From positions 99,161 to 163,160 of the forward strand of contig NZ_JAEPKU010000001.1 of the NCBI RefSeq assembly GCF_016652235.1: a stretch of 64,000 nucleotides of DNA, given 5' to 3'. Under the pieces are notes generated by a model. The model was not told where the DNA came from, did not search any database, and saw only the letters and a program-made list of their open reading frames with translations. Positions 55,349-64,000 of this stretch are shown in pieces. The first letter of the stretch is position 1. Each line of letters begins with the position of its first letter. The translations under genes and the position numbers were made by a program. This DNA is from Dysgonomonas sp. Marseille-P4677 (lineage in GTDB: Bacteria > Bacteroidota > Bacteroidia > Bacteroidales > Dysgonomonadaceae).

Positions 55349-56230
55349 TTAATGTGCTATAGCAGAGGGTGATGACTCAGATATTTTTTGAGAAATGCGC
55401 TGGGCTATGTACGGAATAGCTTGTTCACGGCAAGGAGCAAAGCTAGGCCAGTCATTAAAATCTATGATCTTAAAAGACCCGTCTGCGGCTATAATACAAT
55501 CTCCGCCGTATATATCTACATCTAATATATCTCCGGCTTTATTACAAGCCTCTTTCAAAGCGTTTATATCAAAAGAGAACTCTTTAGCTTCCCCATTTAT
55601 GGCTTCAAGGCCAAATTTAGTTAGACTCAAATCGTAAGGATAGAACCAATAAAAAAACTCCGTTCCTGCAACACCGTAGAATTTCACCAGATCGCCTACT
55701 AGGTGTTCATTTATAACAGCATTAGGTATGTCCCTAAAAGCAAATTCTTGTAAAATTGATTTTGCCTCCGGAATATTCCGTGCATAAGTAACATCTTCTC
55801 GGTGTATAGTATGCGAATCGCCTCGTTTTACCCAAAAGGCATTAGTACTCATGCTGGTAAGGGCATCGGTAGGATCGTCGGTCACTTCAGCAATGATGCT
55901 TTTGGGGTGGGGGACGCCGTTATCAAGAAGTAAGCGTGTCATCTGTTCTCTCGTACAATTTTCTATTCCTGATGCAGGGTTGATTATTATAGCTCCATCT
56001 TTTTCGCATTCTTTCAAACGCTTTAAAGTAGTCTTTTCACGAGCCATATTAAAAATATACATTTCTTTTTCCTGACTGAGGACAAATTCCGATTCGGTAT
56101 ATTCACTCACATCATATCCCATATTACGAAGGTATTCGGCTGTCATGCTAAAAATCATGCCATCATTTCCAATATGGTTAGGTGAATATTTTGTATTCCT
56201 TTTGACTCCTGCTATTCTTATCTGAGACAT
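55349..56230 (-). CDS. ATP-grasp enzyme of unknown substrate in the inositol-lipid cluster
   Basis: 293 residues. The N-terminal domain (about 1-85) is followed by an ATP-grasp domain: a Lys in AFWVKRGDSHTIHREDV, the hinge VINEHLVGDLVKFYGVAG (about 168-185), and the metal site GGDCIIAADGSFKIIDFNDW, then PSFAPCREQ (about 243-270). The ..KIIDFNDWPSFAP.. segment and NEHLVGD hinge recall both RimK-type ligases and inositol polyphosphate (ITPK) kinases. It ends 1 base from the upstream nucleotidyltransferase, so the two are co-translated. Without a search I cannot say whether it is a ligase or a kinase. Confidence 0.7.
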   Translation of the reverse strand: MSQIRIAGVKRNTKYSPNHIGNDGMIFSMTAEYLRNMGYDVSEYTESEFVLSQEKEMYIFNMAREKTTLKRLKECEKDGAIIINPASGIENCTREQMTRLLLDNGVPHPKSIIAEVTDDPTDALTSMSTNAFWVKRGDSHTIHREDVTYARNIPEAKSILQEFAFRDIPNAVINEHLVGDLVKFYGVAGTEFFYWFYPYDLSLTKFGLEAINGEAKEFSFDINALKEACNKAGDILDVDIYGGDCIIAADGSFKIIDFNDWPSFAPCREQAIPYIAQRISQKISESSPSAIAH

Positions 56231-56231
56231 C

Positions 56232-56927
56232 TTAGTTTTTTAGAAATTGTTCTGCTTTATCGATATCTTCCGCATGATCGACATCTATAATTTTAGTAAA
56301 TGGGTAAGCTTTTAAATTCAGATTATCAGCAACTAATTGTCGCTGGAAATTACGCATGCGCACTTGTCCTGCATTTAGACAAGATTCAAGTGTATCAATT
56401 GCTTTTGGAGTAAGCCCGTAGATGCCTCCTGATATATATTTACATTTGCTCGAATCATCTAAGAATGCTTGTATATTCATTTGTTCATCAATATCCACAT
56501 ATAATGGTTTTTCATCATCTATAAAGCTGGTAACTACCATCATACCATCGTTGCTATCATCATTTATGAATGCTTTTATGTAGCGAGTAAATTCATCCTC
56601 CTTAAATACTGTATCAACAGTAGTCAGACAAAATTTACCATCTCGAAGAAAATTCCGAAGTTCAAAAAAACTATGCATTGAACTAGGTGTAGATTTAACT
56701 ACAACATTCAATGGTACATTCATTTTAAGTTGGGAGACATGCTCCTGAACCTCTGTCATTTCTTCGTTCACTATTATACTTATGGATGTGGCATCATTAT
56801 TAAGAAAAATGTCGATCAAACGCCGAATCAATTCCTTCCCGTTAACCTTTACTAAAGGTTTTGGCAAAGTAATACCTTCTTGTACTAATCTAGATCCTTC
56901 TCCTGCTGCAATTATAGCATAATTCAT
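56232..56927 (-). CDS. Sugar/inositol-phosphate nucleotidyltransferase
   Basis: 231 residues from the ATG at 56925-56927 (an in-frame ATG at 56936 gives MFF before the family start). It opens MNYAIIAAGEGSRLVQEGIT and LPKPLVKVNGKELI, the nucleotide-binding signature GxGxR and PKPL of nucleotidyltransferases. CLTTVDTVF carries the metal-binding Asp and IDVDHAEDIDKAEQFL closes the fold. It matches the position of BT_1525 in the Bacteroides inositol-lipid cluster, whose function I do not know to be settled. A CDP- or UDP-activated inositol or sugar head group is plausible. It is coupled to the ATP-grasp gene. Confidence 0.8.
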   Translation of the reverse strand: MNYAIIAAGEGSRLVQEGITLPKPLVKVNGKELIRRLIDIFLNNDATSISIIVNEEMTEVQEHVSQLKMNVPLNVVVKSTPSSMHSFFELRNFLRDGKFCLTTVDTVFKEDEFTRYIKAFINDDSNDGMMVVTSFIDDEKPLYVDIDEQMNIQAFLDDSSKCKYISGGIYGLTPKAIDTLESCLNAGQVRMRNFQRQLVADNLNLKAYPFTKIIDVDHAEDIDKAEQFLKN

Positions 56928-56978
56928 GAAAAACAACGTATTTTAACTAAATAGTGATTTAGTTGTTAGAAAAAGATT

Positions 56979-58061
56979 TTATTCTTCTTTAGTCAAATCT
57001 AATACTTCATTATCTCCTCCTCTTTCGATATATAGTTTCCTTAATGGATTGGCATGGGCTATATCGTATTCGATTCTGTTGCCAAATGTATCTATTGCCA
57101 TATATATTGCTTGGCGGAATGATTCTTCTGAAGCCTCGTTTTTCCCTGCAATTCCATAAGCAGTTCCATGGGCGGGTGAAGTACGTATGATAGGTAATCC
57201 AGCTGTAAAATTAACACCATCTTCCATTGCTAAGGTTTTAAATGGAGCAAGGCCTTGGTCGTGATACATCGCTAATATACCATCGAATTTAGTGAATTCA
57301 CCTGCACCGAAAAAACCATCAGCCGGATAAGGTCCGAAGCAAAGTATTTTCTTTTCTTGTAATTCTTTTATAGATGGAATAATAATATCATTCTCTTCAT
57401 TCCCCAATAAGCCATTTTCGCCAGCATGAGGATTTAAAGATAATATGGCTATGCGTGGTTTACCTATTTTGAAGTCACGTTTTAAACTCTTTTCGAAACG
57501 TGTGGCCGAGTCAATTATCTTCTCTTTTGTAAGTGATTTGGAAACATCAGCTAGAGGTATATGCCCTGTAACTAGAGCTATTCTTAAGGAATCTTTTACT
57601 AATATCATCAGGCTTTTGTCTCCATCACTACCAAACCGTTCTTCCAGATATTCGGTATGTCCGGGAAAATGAAAATCTTCACGTTGGATATTGTGTTTAT
57701 TAATTGGAGCGGTAACTAAAACATCTATCCGTCCTTCCTTAAGATCGGCAACTGCTTTTTCAAGAGATTGGAATGCGGATTCCCCTGCTATCGAAGTAGA
57801 TTGTCCTATTTCGACCTTAGTATCTTCACTGATACAGTTCAATATATTCACTTTATTTACAACTGCATCCCCAGCATTATTTATCTGATTAAAAGAAACA
57901 GACTGCAATTCCATCGCTTTACGATGGTATGCTGCAACTTTTGCCGAACCATATATAACCGGGATACAAATTTCCGCCATGCGGATATCCGCAAATGTTT
58001 TAAGGATGACTTCATAGCCAATCCCGTTTATATCACCTTGTGTTATTCCTACTTTTATCAT
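56979..58061 (-). CDS. pdxA: 4-hydroxythreonine-4-phosphate dehydrogenase
   Basis: 360 residues. Oxidises 4-phosphohydroxy-threonine in pyridoxal phosphate synthesis. Family motifs: MIKVGITQGDINGIGYEVIL (1-20), VLVTAPINKHNIQ, FHFPGHTEYLEERF, LSLNPHAGENGLLG, AMYHDQGLAPFKTLAMEDGV (about 269) and GLPIIRTSPAHGTAY. The metal-binding histidines are retained. It is slightly longer than the E. coli enzyme, as usual in Bacteroidota. It is preceded by an unknown gene (9-base gap). PLP is the cofactor of GlyA and of sphingolipid synthesis, though this may be coincidence. Confidence 0.93.
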   Translation of the reverse strand: MIKVGITQGDINGIGYEVILKTFADIRMAEICIPVIYGSAKVAAYHRKAMELQSVSFNQINNAGDAVVNKVNILNCISEDTKVEIGQSTSIAGESAFQSLEKAVADLKEGRIDVLVTAPINKHNIQREDFHFPGHTEYLEERFGSDGDKSLMILVKDSLRIALVTGHIPLADVSKSLTKEKIIDSATRFEKSLKRDFKIGKPRIAILSLNPHAGENGLLGNEENDIIIPSIKELQEKKILCFGPYPADGFFGAGEFTKFDGILAMYHDQGLAPFKTLAMEDGVNFTAGLPIIRTSPAHGTAYGIAGKNEASEESFRQAIYMAIDTFGNRIEYDIAHANPLRKLYIERGGDNEVLDLTKEE

Positions 58062-58070
58062 AAATTGAAT

Positions 58071-58736
58071 TTATTTTTCAGATTGTATTACCTGTAGCCA
58101 TTGCTCTGCGAGAATCTCAACGTATTCAACGAAAGATTTGGCTTTGTCATATTGATAAATAGTACATAAAGGATGCCCTTTATGGGGAGTAATTTCGAAA
58201 GGAGAATAGTCATCATGCAGATAGACAAAGACCTCCTTTGTCTTATGACTATAAAATGTTGTATTTCCATTTGCTTCGAGTGCAAAAGTCAGAAATTCGG
58301 ATGTATTCAACGGTTCTAGCCCCTGCTCTTTACATTCATTTATATAATTGTCTTCCCAGCCTCCAATACCAATAGTGGAATCGACAAGAGAGAATGTAAA
58401 TTCATTTGCATCTATAAAACTGTTGGCTTCCTTGGTACTATCTGTCAGCCAATAATCGATAATTCCACCTACAGTTTGAGATAGCAAGATATGTTCGGGT
58501 ATAATGTTTCGTCCTTGAGGGACACAATGTTCTAGTTTGCACAACCATCCGGCAGTACTACCTTCTTCTCTTGTCCATATGTATTGCCGAAAACGTTGAT
58601 TACCATTCAGCGTAAACTCTACCTTATATGCTTTATCCAGTAAACGAGCCATTTTGGGGAAAAGAGTAATGAATTCTTGCGAAAGGATTACCTTTCCATC
58701 GTGTATTCCATTAAATGTTGCCTGATTATTTTTCAT
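58071..58736 (-). CDS. Uncharacterised cytosolic protein (SMI1/KNR4-like?)
   Basis: 221 residues, no signal or membrane helix. It begins MKNNQATFNGIHDGKVILSQ and ends with SPFEITPHKGHPLCTIYQYD followed by a helix (AKSFVEYVEILAEQWLQVIQ). The mix of alpha and beta segments and that final pattern remind me of SUKH (SMI1/KNR4) proteins, but the match is weak and I claim no function. It overlaps rlmN upstream by 11 bases and precedes pdxA by 9, so it is part of the operon. It is not antisense to anything. Confidence 0.55.
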   Translation of the reverse strand: MKNNQATFNGIHDGKVILSQEFITLFPKMARLLDKAYKVEFTLNGNQRFRQYIWTREEGSTAGWLCKLEHCVPQGRNIIPEHILLSQTVGGIIDYWLTDSTKEANSFIDANEFTFSLVDSTIGIGGWEDNYINECKEQGLEPLNTSEFLTFALEANGNTTFYSHKTKEVFVYLHDDYSPFEITPHKGHPLCTIYQYDKAKSFVEYVEILAEQWLQVIQSEK

Positions 58737-59760
58737 TTTTCTTCCCTTTCATAGTTGATAACATACCGCATGCTGCAAATATATCTTCACCTCGCGAAGC
58801 CCGTATAGTACTTGTTACACCTTTGCTTGTCAGAAAATCTCTAAAAGCTTCCATTTTTTCCTTAGTCGAGGTTTTTAGGTCTACATTGGGAATGGCATGG
58901 AAACGGATCAAGTTTACTCGACATTCGATACCTCTTAATATCTGAGCCAATTCTTTGGCATATACCAAAGAATCATTAAAATTATCGAACATTATATATT
59001 CGAAGGACAATCGTCTTTGCTTTGTCCAATCATATTGTCTTAATAAATCCATTACTCCTTCTATCGGAAAAGCCTTTTCGGCAGGCATAATAGACAAGCG
59101 TTGTTCTTTCTCCGGGCTATGAATACTTATAGCCAAATGAGCATTACTTTCGTCCAGAAAACGTTTTAGTTTGGGAGTTACTCCCGTTGTCGAGACAGTT
59201 ATCCGTTTCGGGCTCCAAGCCAATCCATAATCGGCAGTCATTATTTCGAGCGTTTTTTTCAATTGTTCGTAATTGTCTAAGGGTTCACCCATTCCCATAA
59301 AGACAACATTTGTCAATTTTTCAGCCTCACGAACAGAATATAGCTGATTGAGTATTTCATTTGCTGTCAGATTTCCGTTAAAGCCCTGTTTGCCCGTCAT
59401 GCAAAACAGACAGTTCATTTTACAGCCAACTTGCGAAGACACACAAAGTGTGGCTCTGTCGTCTTCTGGTATCATAACAGCCTCGATAAGCTTATCGTTC
59501 TCTGTTTTGAATAAATATTTGACAGTTCCGTCTACAGATTCCTGAAATTCAAGAGGATTGTATCGGCCAACATCGTACTTCTCTGCCAATATAGTTCTGT
59601 TGGCCAGAGAAATATTAGTCATCTCTTCTATAGATGTTATTCTTTTTTTATATACCCAGTCAGCAAGTTGTTTTGCCGCAAATCTAGGTAGTCCACACTC
59701 CCCTACCACACTATAGAAATCTTCCATAGTCATACCGAGCAAGTGTTTTTTTTCTGCCAT
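58726..59760 (-). CDS. rlmN: Dual-specificity RNA (adenine-C2)-methyltransferase RlmN
   Basis: 344 residues; a radical-SAM enzyme making m2A in 23S rRNA (A2503) and tRNA (A37). The Fe-S cluster cysteines are in SSQVGCKMNCLFCMTGKQG (CxxxCxxC, about 110-118), with the accessory cysteine at IFAACGMLS near the C-terminus. GMGEPLDNYEQLKKTLEIM and RITVSTTGVTPKLKRF are conserved SAM-binding segments. It follows pgi after a 74-base gap with an 11-base hairpin, and its stop overlaps the next gene. Confidence 0.96.
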   Translation of the reverse strand: MAEKKHLLGMTMEDFYSVVGECGLPRFAAKQLADWVYKKRITSIEEMTNISLANRTILAEKYDVGRYNPLEFQESVDGTVKYLFKTENDKLIEAVMIPEDDRATLCVSSQVGCKMNCLFCMTGKQGFNGNLTANEILNQLYSVREAEKLTNVVFMGMGEPLDNYEQLKKTLEIMTADYGLAWSPKRITVSTTGVTPKLKRFLDESNAHLAISIHSPEKEQRLSIMPAEKAFPIEGVMDLLRQYDWTKQRRLSFEYIMFDNFNDSLVYAKELAQILRGIECRVNLIRFHAIPNVDLKTSTKEKMEAFRDFLTSKGVTSTIRASRGEDIFAACGMLSTMKGKKNEK

Positions 59761-59785
59761 ATATTTAATTGTTTTGCTTAGAACT

Positions 59786-59818
59786 CTAGCTTATAGCCTT
59801 CTGTAAACTATAAGCTAG
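59786..59818. repeat. Perfect 11-base hairpin between pgi and rlmN
   Basis: CTAGCTTATAG (59786-59796) and CTATAAGCTAG (59808-59818) with an 11-base loop. Transcribed leftward it is not followed by a T run, so it is a poor terminator; an attenuator, RNA-processing site or protein site is possible. Confidence 0.55.
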
Positions 59819-59834
59819 CGGTTCAAGACTTTTG

Positions 59835-61181
59835 TTATAATCTTTTCTTAATAGCTTCGCTCTCTTTCTCAAAGCCAGGTTTGTCAAGAAGAGCAAACAT
59901 ATTTTTTTTATAAGCTTCTACTCCCGGTTGGTCGAATGGATTTACATTTAAAATATATCCACTTATACCGCAGGCTTTTTCGAAGAAGTAGAGTAATTGT
60001 CCAATACTATATTCATCTAATTTAGGAAGTTCAACCTTAATATTCGGAACACCACCGTCAACGTGAGCAATTTGAGTCCCCAACTCAGCCATTTTATTAA
60101 CGAAATCGACACGTTTACCGGCAAGGAAATTTAATCCGTCCAGATTTTCTTCGTCTGTAGGAACAGTCAATGTTTCGTTTGGTTGAGTTACTGAAATCAC
60201 TGTTTCGAAGATAGAACGCTCACCCTCCTGTATCCATTGTCCCATTGAGTGAAGGTCGGCTGTGAAATCTACAGCAGCATTGAAAATACCTTTATTTTCT
60301 TTTCCTTCGCTTTCGCCATAAAGCTGTTTCCACCATTCAGCGATATAGTGTAATTTAGGATTGAAATTGGCTAGTATTTCTATTTTCTTACCATTCTTAT
60401 ATAGTTCGTTACGAGTAACTGCATAAATTTCAGCAATATTTTTTTCAAACGGTACATCTGGAGCTGTTTCTTTTTCTATGAAAGCGGCACCTGCTACCAA
60501 TTGACGAATATTTATCCCTGCCAAAGCAATAGGAAGCAAACCTACAGGGGTAAGGACAGAAAAACGTCCGCCCACGTTATCAGGAATAATATATTTTTTG
60601 TATCCTTCTTTTGTCGCTAAAGTAAACAAGGCACCTCTTGCTGCATCGGTAATTGCAACGATACGGTGTTTCGCTTCTTCTTTGCCTACTGTTTTTTCCA
60701 ACTCGGCTTTAAGGATACGGAATGCTAAAGCAGGTTCGGTAGTCGTTCCCGATTTAGAAATATTTACAATACCGAAAGATTTTCCTTTTAGGTAAGCAAG
60801 TAATTCTACAAGATAATCTTCTCCTATATTATTGCCTGCATAAAGGATAACAGGAGTCTTGCGGTCGCGCTGCAACCAATCGAAAGCATTAGACAAAGAA
60901 TCTATGACAGCTCTTGATCCTAAATAGCTACCACCAATACCGATCAATACAACCACTTCACATTTAGCCTGTAAAGCTTTAGCTGTATCTTCTATATCTT
61001 TTAGTTCTGCATCGGTGATCGACGATGGGAGGTTTAGCCATCCAAGGAAATCATTTCCTTTTCCTGAACCATTGTGCAGGGTTTCGTTACATTTTTTTGC
61101 CAATGCAGCTTGGCTGTTTATATCAGCCTGACTAATAAAATCTAATGTTTTGCTAATGTCTAATTTGATAACCTTATCCAT
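59835..61181 (-). CDS. pgi: Glucose-6-phosphate isomerase
   Basis: 448 residues. Interconverts glucose-6-phosphate and fructose-6-phosphate. The short bacterial form (E. coli has 549) is typical of Bacteroidota and Firmicutes. Signatures are [20 protein letters not shown] (about 78-97) and [18 protein letters not shown] (about 140-157), plus [20 protein letters not shown] and the catalytic Glu/His/Lys regions. It starts 9 bases after gpsA, so lysS-gpsA-pgi form an operon. Its product pool, glucose-6-phosphate, is also the substrate of inositol-phosphate synthase, the enzyme that I do not find here. Confidence 0.96.
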   Translation of the reverse strand: MDKVIKLDISKTLDFISQADINSQAALAKKCNETLHNGSGKGNDFLGWLNLPSSITDAELKDIEDTAKALQAKCEVVVLIGIGGSYLGSRAVIDSLSNAFDWLQRDRKTPVILYAGNNIGEDYLVELLAYLKGKSFGIVNISKSGTTTEPALAFRILKAELEKTVGKEEAKHRIVAITDAARGALFTLATKEGYKKYIIPDNVGGRFSVLTPVGLLPIALAGINIRQLVAGAAFIEKETAPDVPFEKNIAEIYAVTRNELYKNGKKIEILANFNPKLHYIAEWWKQLYGESEGKENKGIFNAAVDFTADLHSMGQWIQEGERSIFETVISVTQPNETLTVPTDEENLDGLNFLAGKRVDFVNKMAELGTQIAHVDGGVPNIKVELPKLDEYSIGQLLYFFEKACGISGYILNVNPFDQPGVEAYKKNMFALLDKPGFEKESEAIKKRL

Positions 61182-61190
61182 TGTTTTATT

Positions 61191-62189
61191 TTATTTTAAT
61201 ATTTGTTCTCTCAATATCTTTACTTCTTCACGTGCTGAAGAGTTTTCATATAATATGCGATATACCATATCGGCGATCGGTATATCCACATTGTATTTCT
61301 CATTCATCTCGCTAATACATTTTGTTCCATAATAGCCCTCTGCTATCATTTCCATTTCTATCTGTGCTGCTTTTACCGAATAACCTTTACCGATCATAGA
61401 TCCGAATGTGCGATTACGACTAAAGCTTGAATAACAAGTAACGAGGAGGTCTCCTAGATATGCTGAATCTTGAATACGCCTTGTGATTGGGCAAACAATA
61501 TCGACAAAACGTTCCATTTCCGATATTGCATTAGATACGATTACAGCCTGAAAGTTATCACCGTATTTCAATCCGTGGCATATGCCTGACGCTATGGCAT
61601 ATACATTCTTTAATACAGCAGCTAATTCAATACCTGCTACATCGTTAGAAACCGAGGCCCGAACGAAGCGGTTATTAAATACTTGTGCTATAGCATGAGC
61701 CCTTTTTATATCACTACAAGCAATTGTGGGGTAAGTCAAGCGCTCTAAGGCTATTTCTTCGGCATGACATGGACCGCCAATAATAGCCATATTCTGATCT
61801 GGAATGTTGTAATATTCAGTCAGATAGTCTGTCACAAGTAAGTTTTCGGGAGGGATAATACCTTTAATAGCTGATATTACAAATTTGTCGCTTATGCTTA
61901 CTGTTAATTTTTCAAGATGTCCTTTCAGAAAAGGGGAAGGTACGGCTAAAATCAATGTGTCTGAGGCTTCAACCACCAGGTTGATATCGGAATAGAAAGT
62001 TATTCTATCCAGATTGAATTCAACATTTGACAAATAAGATGGATTGTGTCCCGTTTTCTTAAAGTCAGCTATTTGTTCGGGGCGACGCATATACCAATTG
62101 ATATGCTTACCTTGACTAAGCATAATTTTGGCAAGGGCGGTTGCCCATGTACCACCTCCTAAAATAGCTATTTTACCAGGAAAACTCAT
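61191..62189 (-). CDS. gpsA: Glycerol-3-phosphate dehydrogenase [NAD(P)+]
   Basis: 332 residues. Reduces dihydroxyacetone phosphate to sn-glycerol-3-phosphate, the backbone of phospholipids. The N-terminal Rossmann motif is AILGGGTWATALAKIM (8-23), then LILAVPSPFLKGHLEKL, ISAIKGI, GGPCHAEEIA, and the C-terminal domain segment AAVLKNVYAIASGICHGL (about 190-207) with the catalytic Lys, and YLGDLLVTCYSSFSRNRTFG. It sits 31 bases after lysS and 9 before pgi. Confidence 0.96.
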   Translation of the reverse strand: MSFPGKIAILGGGTWATALAKIMLSQGKHINWYMRRPEQIADFKKTGHNPSYLSNVEFNLDRITFYSDINLVVEASDTLILAVPSPFLKGHLEKLTVSISDKFVISAIKGIIPPENLLVTDYLTEYYNIPDQNMAIIGGPCHAEEIALERLTYPTIACSDIKRAHAIAQVFNNRFVRASVSNDVAGIELAAVLKNVYAIASGICHGLKYGDNFQAVIVSNAISEMERFVDIVCPITRRIQDSAYLGDLLVTCYSSFSRNRTFGSMIGKGYSVKAAQIEMEMIAEGYYGTKCISEMNEKYNVDIPIADMVYRILYENSSAREEVKILREQILK

Positions 62190-62220
62190 GTATTTATAAT
62201 TTAGTTAGAAATAAGGATGA

Positions 62221-63948
62221 TTAATTAATTTTAGCCACCCAGCTTTCAATATCTTCTACCGAAGGTAATTTCAACTCCAGTTTATACTTTTTATTAATTT
62301 CTCCGATATCTTGTCTAATCTTTTGAGGATTTACATCTTTCATATCCTGTATTGTAAAATATCCTGCTTTTTGAATAACAGGAATAAGTTCTTCGGCTAT
62401 TCCTATTTCCGAATATTTAGCTATAGGGTCTTTCTTTGTTACTTTTTCCGGGCGCATCTGAGGAAAGAACATTACTTCCTGAATGCTTTCCTGCCCAGTC
62501 ATAAACATAACAAGACGATCCATTCCTATACCAATACCACTTGTTGGAGGCATGCCGTACTCCAATGCACGTAAAAAATCCTGATCGATAAACATTGCTT
62601 CATCATCACCCTTTTCGGAAAGTGCCAGTTGGTCTTCGAAGCGGGCGCGTTGATCTATCGGGTCATTCAATTCCGAATAAGCATTTGCCAGTTCTTTCCC
62701 GTTTACCATAAGTTCGAAACGTTCTGTAAGTTCCGGATTGTCACGATGCTTTTTAGTTAACGGCGACATTTCTATCGGATAATCGATTATAAATGTAGGC
62801 TGAATGTAATTGCCCTCACATTTTTCTCCGAAGATAGCGTCTATGAGTTTACCTTTGCCCATTGTCGCATCTTGTTCTATTTCTAGTTGTTTACATACGT
62901 CTCGCAATTGATCTTCATTCATGCCACTTATATCGATACCGGTAAAATGTTTGATGGAATCTATCATAGTAACACGTGGATAAGGAGCCTTATAATCAAT
63001 TACGTTATTGCCCATCTTTACCTGTGTAGTACCGTGCACATCTGTACAGATTTTCTCCAACATTTTTTCGGTGAAATCCATCATCCAGTTGTAATCTTTA
63101 TATGCAGCATAAAATTCCATAACGGTAAACTCAGGATTGTGAGTTCTGTCCATACCTTCATTCCGGAAATTACGGGAAAACTCATACACACCATCAAAGC
63201 CCCCTACGATCAAGCGCTTCAAATATAGCTCATTTGCAATGCGTAGGTACAAAGGAATATCCAATGCATTATGATGGGTGATAAATGGACGCGCTGTGGC
63301 CCCACCCGGAATACTTTGTAATACAGGTGTATCTACTTCTATATAACCATGTCCGTTTAAAAAATCACGCATAGAATTAAAAACCTTTGTGCGTTTAATG
63401 AAAGTGTCTTTCACGCCTTCATTCACAACAAGGTCAACATAGCGTTGGCGATAGCGTTGCTCCGGATCGGTAAATCCATCATAAGTAACACCATCTTTAA
63501 CCTTTACTACTGGAAGTGGGCGTAGAGATTTGCCCAAAACTGTTAGTTCTTCTGCATGAACAGAGATTTCACCCATTTGAGTACGGAATACAAACCCTTT
63601 GATGCCAATGAAATCACCTATATCAAGTAATTTTTTGAATACTGTATTATAAAGTTCTTTATTTTCTTCGGGACATAGATCGTCGCGGGATATGTATACT
63701 TGTATCCGTCCTTCAGAGTCTTGCAACTCCACAAACGAAGCTTTACCCATAATGCGACGGCCCATAATACGACCGGCTATAGTAACGGGACGGCGGTCTT
63801 CCCCATCTTTAAAGTTTTCCTTTATCTCTTTTGAATATGCATTTACGTCATATAACGCTGCCGGATAAGGCTCTATACCCAATGTTCTTAATTCCTCTAA
63901 ACTCTGTCTGCGAAAAACTTCCTGTTCGCTTAATTCCAATATATTCAT
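62221..63948 (-). CDS. lysS: Lysyl-tRNA synthetase, class II
   Basis: 575 residues from the ATG at 63946-63948 ([20 protein letters not shown]); a TTG two codons upstream is less likely. An OB-fold anticodon-binding domain (about 55-170, [20 protein letters not shown]) is followed by the class II core: motif 2 [20 protein letters not shown] (about 260), motif 3 [20 protein letters not shown] (about 485-504). It carries about 70 extra C-terminal residues ([20 protein letters not shown]) beyond the E. coli enzyme, as seen in Bacteroidota. It is the first visible gene of the long minus-strand operon; its promoter lies in or beyond the last 50 bases of the window. Confidence 0.97.
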   Translation of the reverse strand: MNILELSEQEVFRRQSLEELRTLGIEPYPAALYDVNAYSKEIKENFKDGEDRRPVTIAGRIMGRRIMGKASFVELQDSEGRIQVYISRDDLCPEENKELYNTVFKKLLDIGDFIGIKGFVFRTQMGEISVHAEELTVLGKSLRPLPVVKVKDGVTYDGFTDPEQRYRQRYVDLVVNEGVKDTFIKRTKVFNSMRDFLNGHGYIEVDTPVLQSIPGGATARPFITHHNALDIPLYLRIANELYLKRLIVGGFDGVYEFSRNFRNEGMDRTHNPEFTVMEFYAAYKDYNWMMDFTEKMLEKICTDVHGTTQVKMGNNVIDYKAPYPRVTMIDSIKHFTGIDISGMNEDQLRDVCKQLEIEQDATMGKGKLIDAIFGEKCEGNYIQPTFIIDYPIEMSPLTKKHRDNPELTERFELMVNGKELANAYSELNDPIDQRARFEDQLALSEKGDDEAMFIDQDFLRALEYGMPPTSGIGIGMDRLVMFMTGQESIQEVMFFPQMRPEKVTKKDPIAKYSEIGIAEELIPVIQKAGYFTIQDMKDVNPQKIRQDIGEINKKYKLELKLPSVEDIESWVAKIN

Positions 63949-64000
63949 TATCAATCTATCTTACAGATTTAATATTTTAAAAATAAAATTCGGTTCATAT

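Noticed and set aside
1..64000. CRISPR arrays, IS elements, integrases, phage genes, rRNA and tRNA genes
   Set aside because: I looked in all intergenic spaces and saw no repeated spacer-like units, transposase motifs, tRNA cloverleaf or rRNA segments.

Overview
The window comes from a low-GC Bacteroidota chromosome, most likely order Bacteroidales. I would guess a Dysgonomonas or Porphyromonadaceae relative, but the genus is not certain. The evidence is SusC/SusD pairs, two one-protein hybrid two-component systems (HTCS), SusF-like lipoproteins, GH76/GH125 mannan enzymes, and repeated use of the Bacteroidetes -7 promoter element TAnnTTTG in place of the E. coli -10 box. I see no rRNA, tRNA, CRISPR array, transposase, integrase or phage gene, and no gene that is clearly broken. 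The GH2 gene at the left end is cut by the window edge.

Layout. (1) 1-13.5 kb is a polysaccharide utilization locus: GH2 glycosidase (minus, partial), HTCS regulator (minus), then SusF-like lipoprotein, SusC, SusD and a secreted GH30 lipoprotein (plus), closed by a strong terminator. (2) 13.6-15.2 kb holds a Nudix-fold regulator with a dead Nudix box, coupled to a lipoprotein. (3) 15.4-20.1 kb is housekeeping: CCA-adding enzyme, a glycosyltransferase, DHFR, ribosomal protein L34, CvpA and an exported thioredoxin. (4) 20.2-23.1 kb has a pair of acyltransferases resembling the glycine-lipid enzymes GlsA/GlsB, then Ogt and Maf. (5) 23.1-30.1 kb has a second HTCS divergent from a GH76-GH125 pair, a compact alpha-1,6-mannan module without SusC/D. 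(6) 30.2-38.1 kb has an orphan histidine kinase, a POT-type transporter, an ECF sigma factor with a probable membrane partner, and a DUF2339-DUF3999 pair. (7) 38.1-51.4 kb has RlmD, a nuclease-fold membrane protein, two rhomboids, HU, ArgS, a lipoprotein, a Pif1/RecD-like helicase with a C-terminal HTH, a solitary sufB, and glyA. (8) 51.6-56.9 kb (minus) is an inositol-lipid type cluster: PlsC-type acyltransferase, Aur1-like PAP2, CDP-alcohol phosphatidyltransferase, GtrA, PgpA-like phosphatase, ATP-grasp protein and nucleotidyltransferase. It continues upstream into pdxA, an unknown protein, rlmN, pgi, gpsA and lysS (57-63.9 kb).

The most interesting theme is unusual membrane lipid synthesis. 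The 51.6-56.9 kb genes match most of the phosphatidylinositol / inositol-phosphorylceramide pathway known from Bacteroides, but no myo-inositol-phosphate synthase gene is present here. A cluster-embedded ATP-grasp enzyme and a GtrA flippase-like protein are candidates for undescribed head-group steps. A second specialised lipid locus (GlsA/GlsB-like) sits 30 kb away, and its PlsC-type protein shares an atypical NHPxGxxDG motif with the acyltransferase of the inositol cluster.
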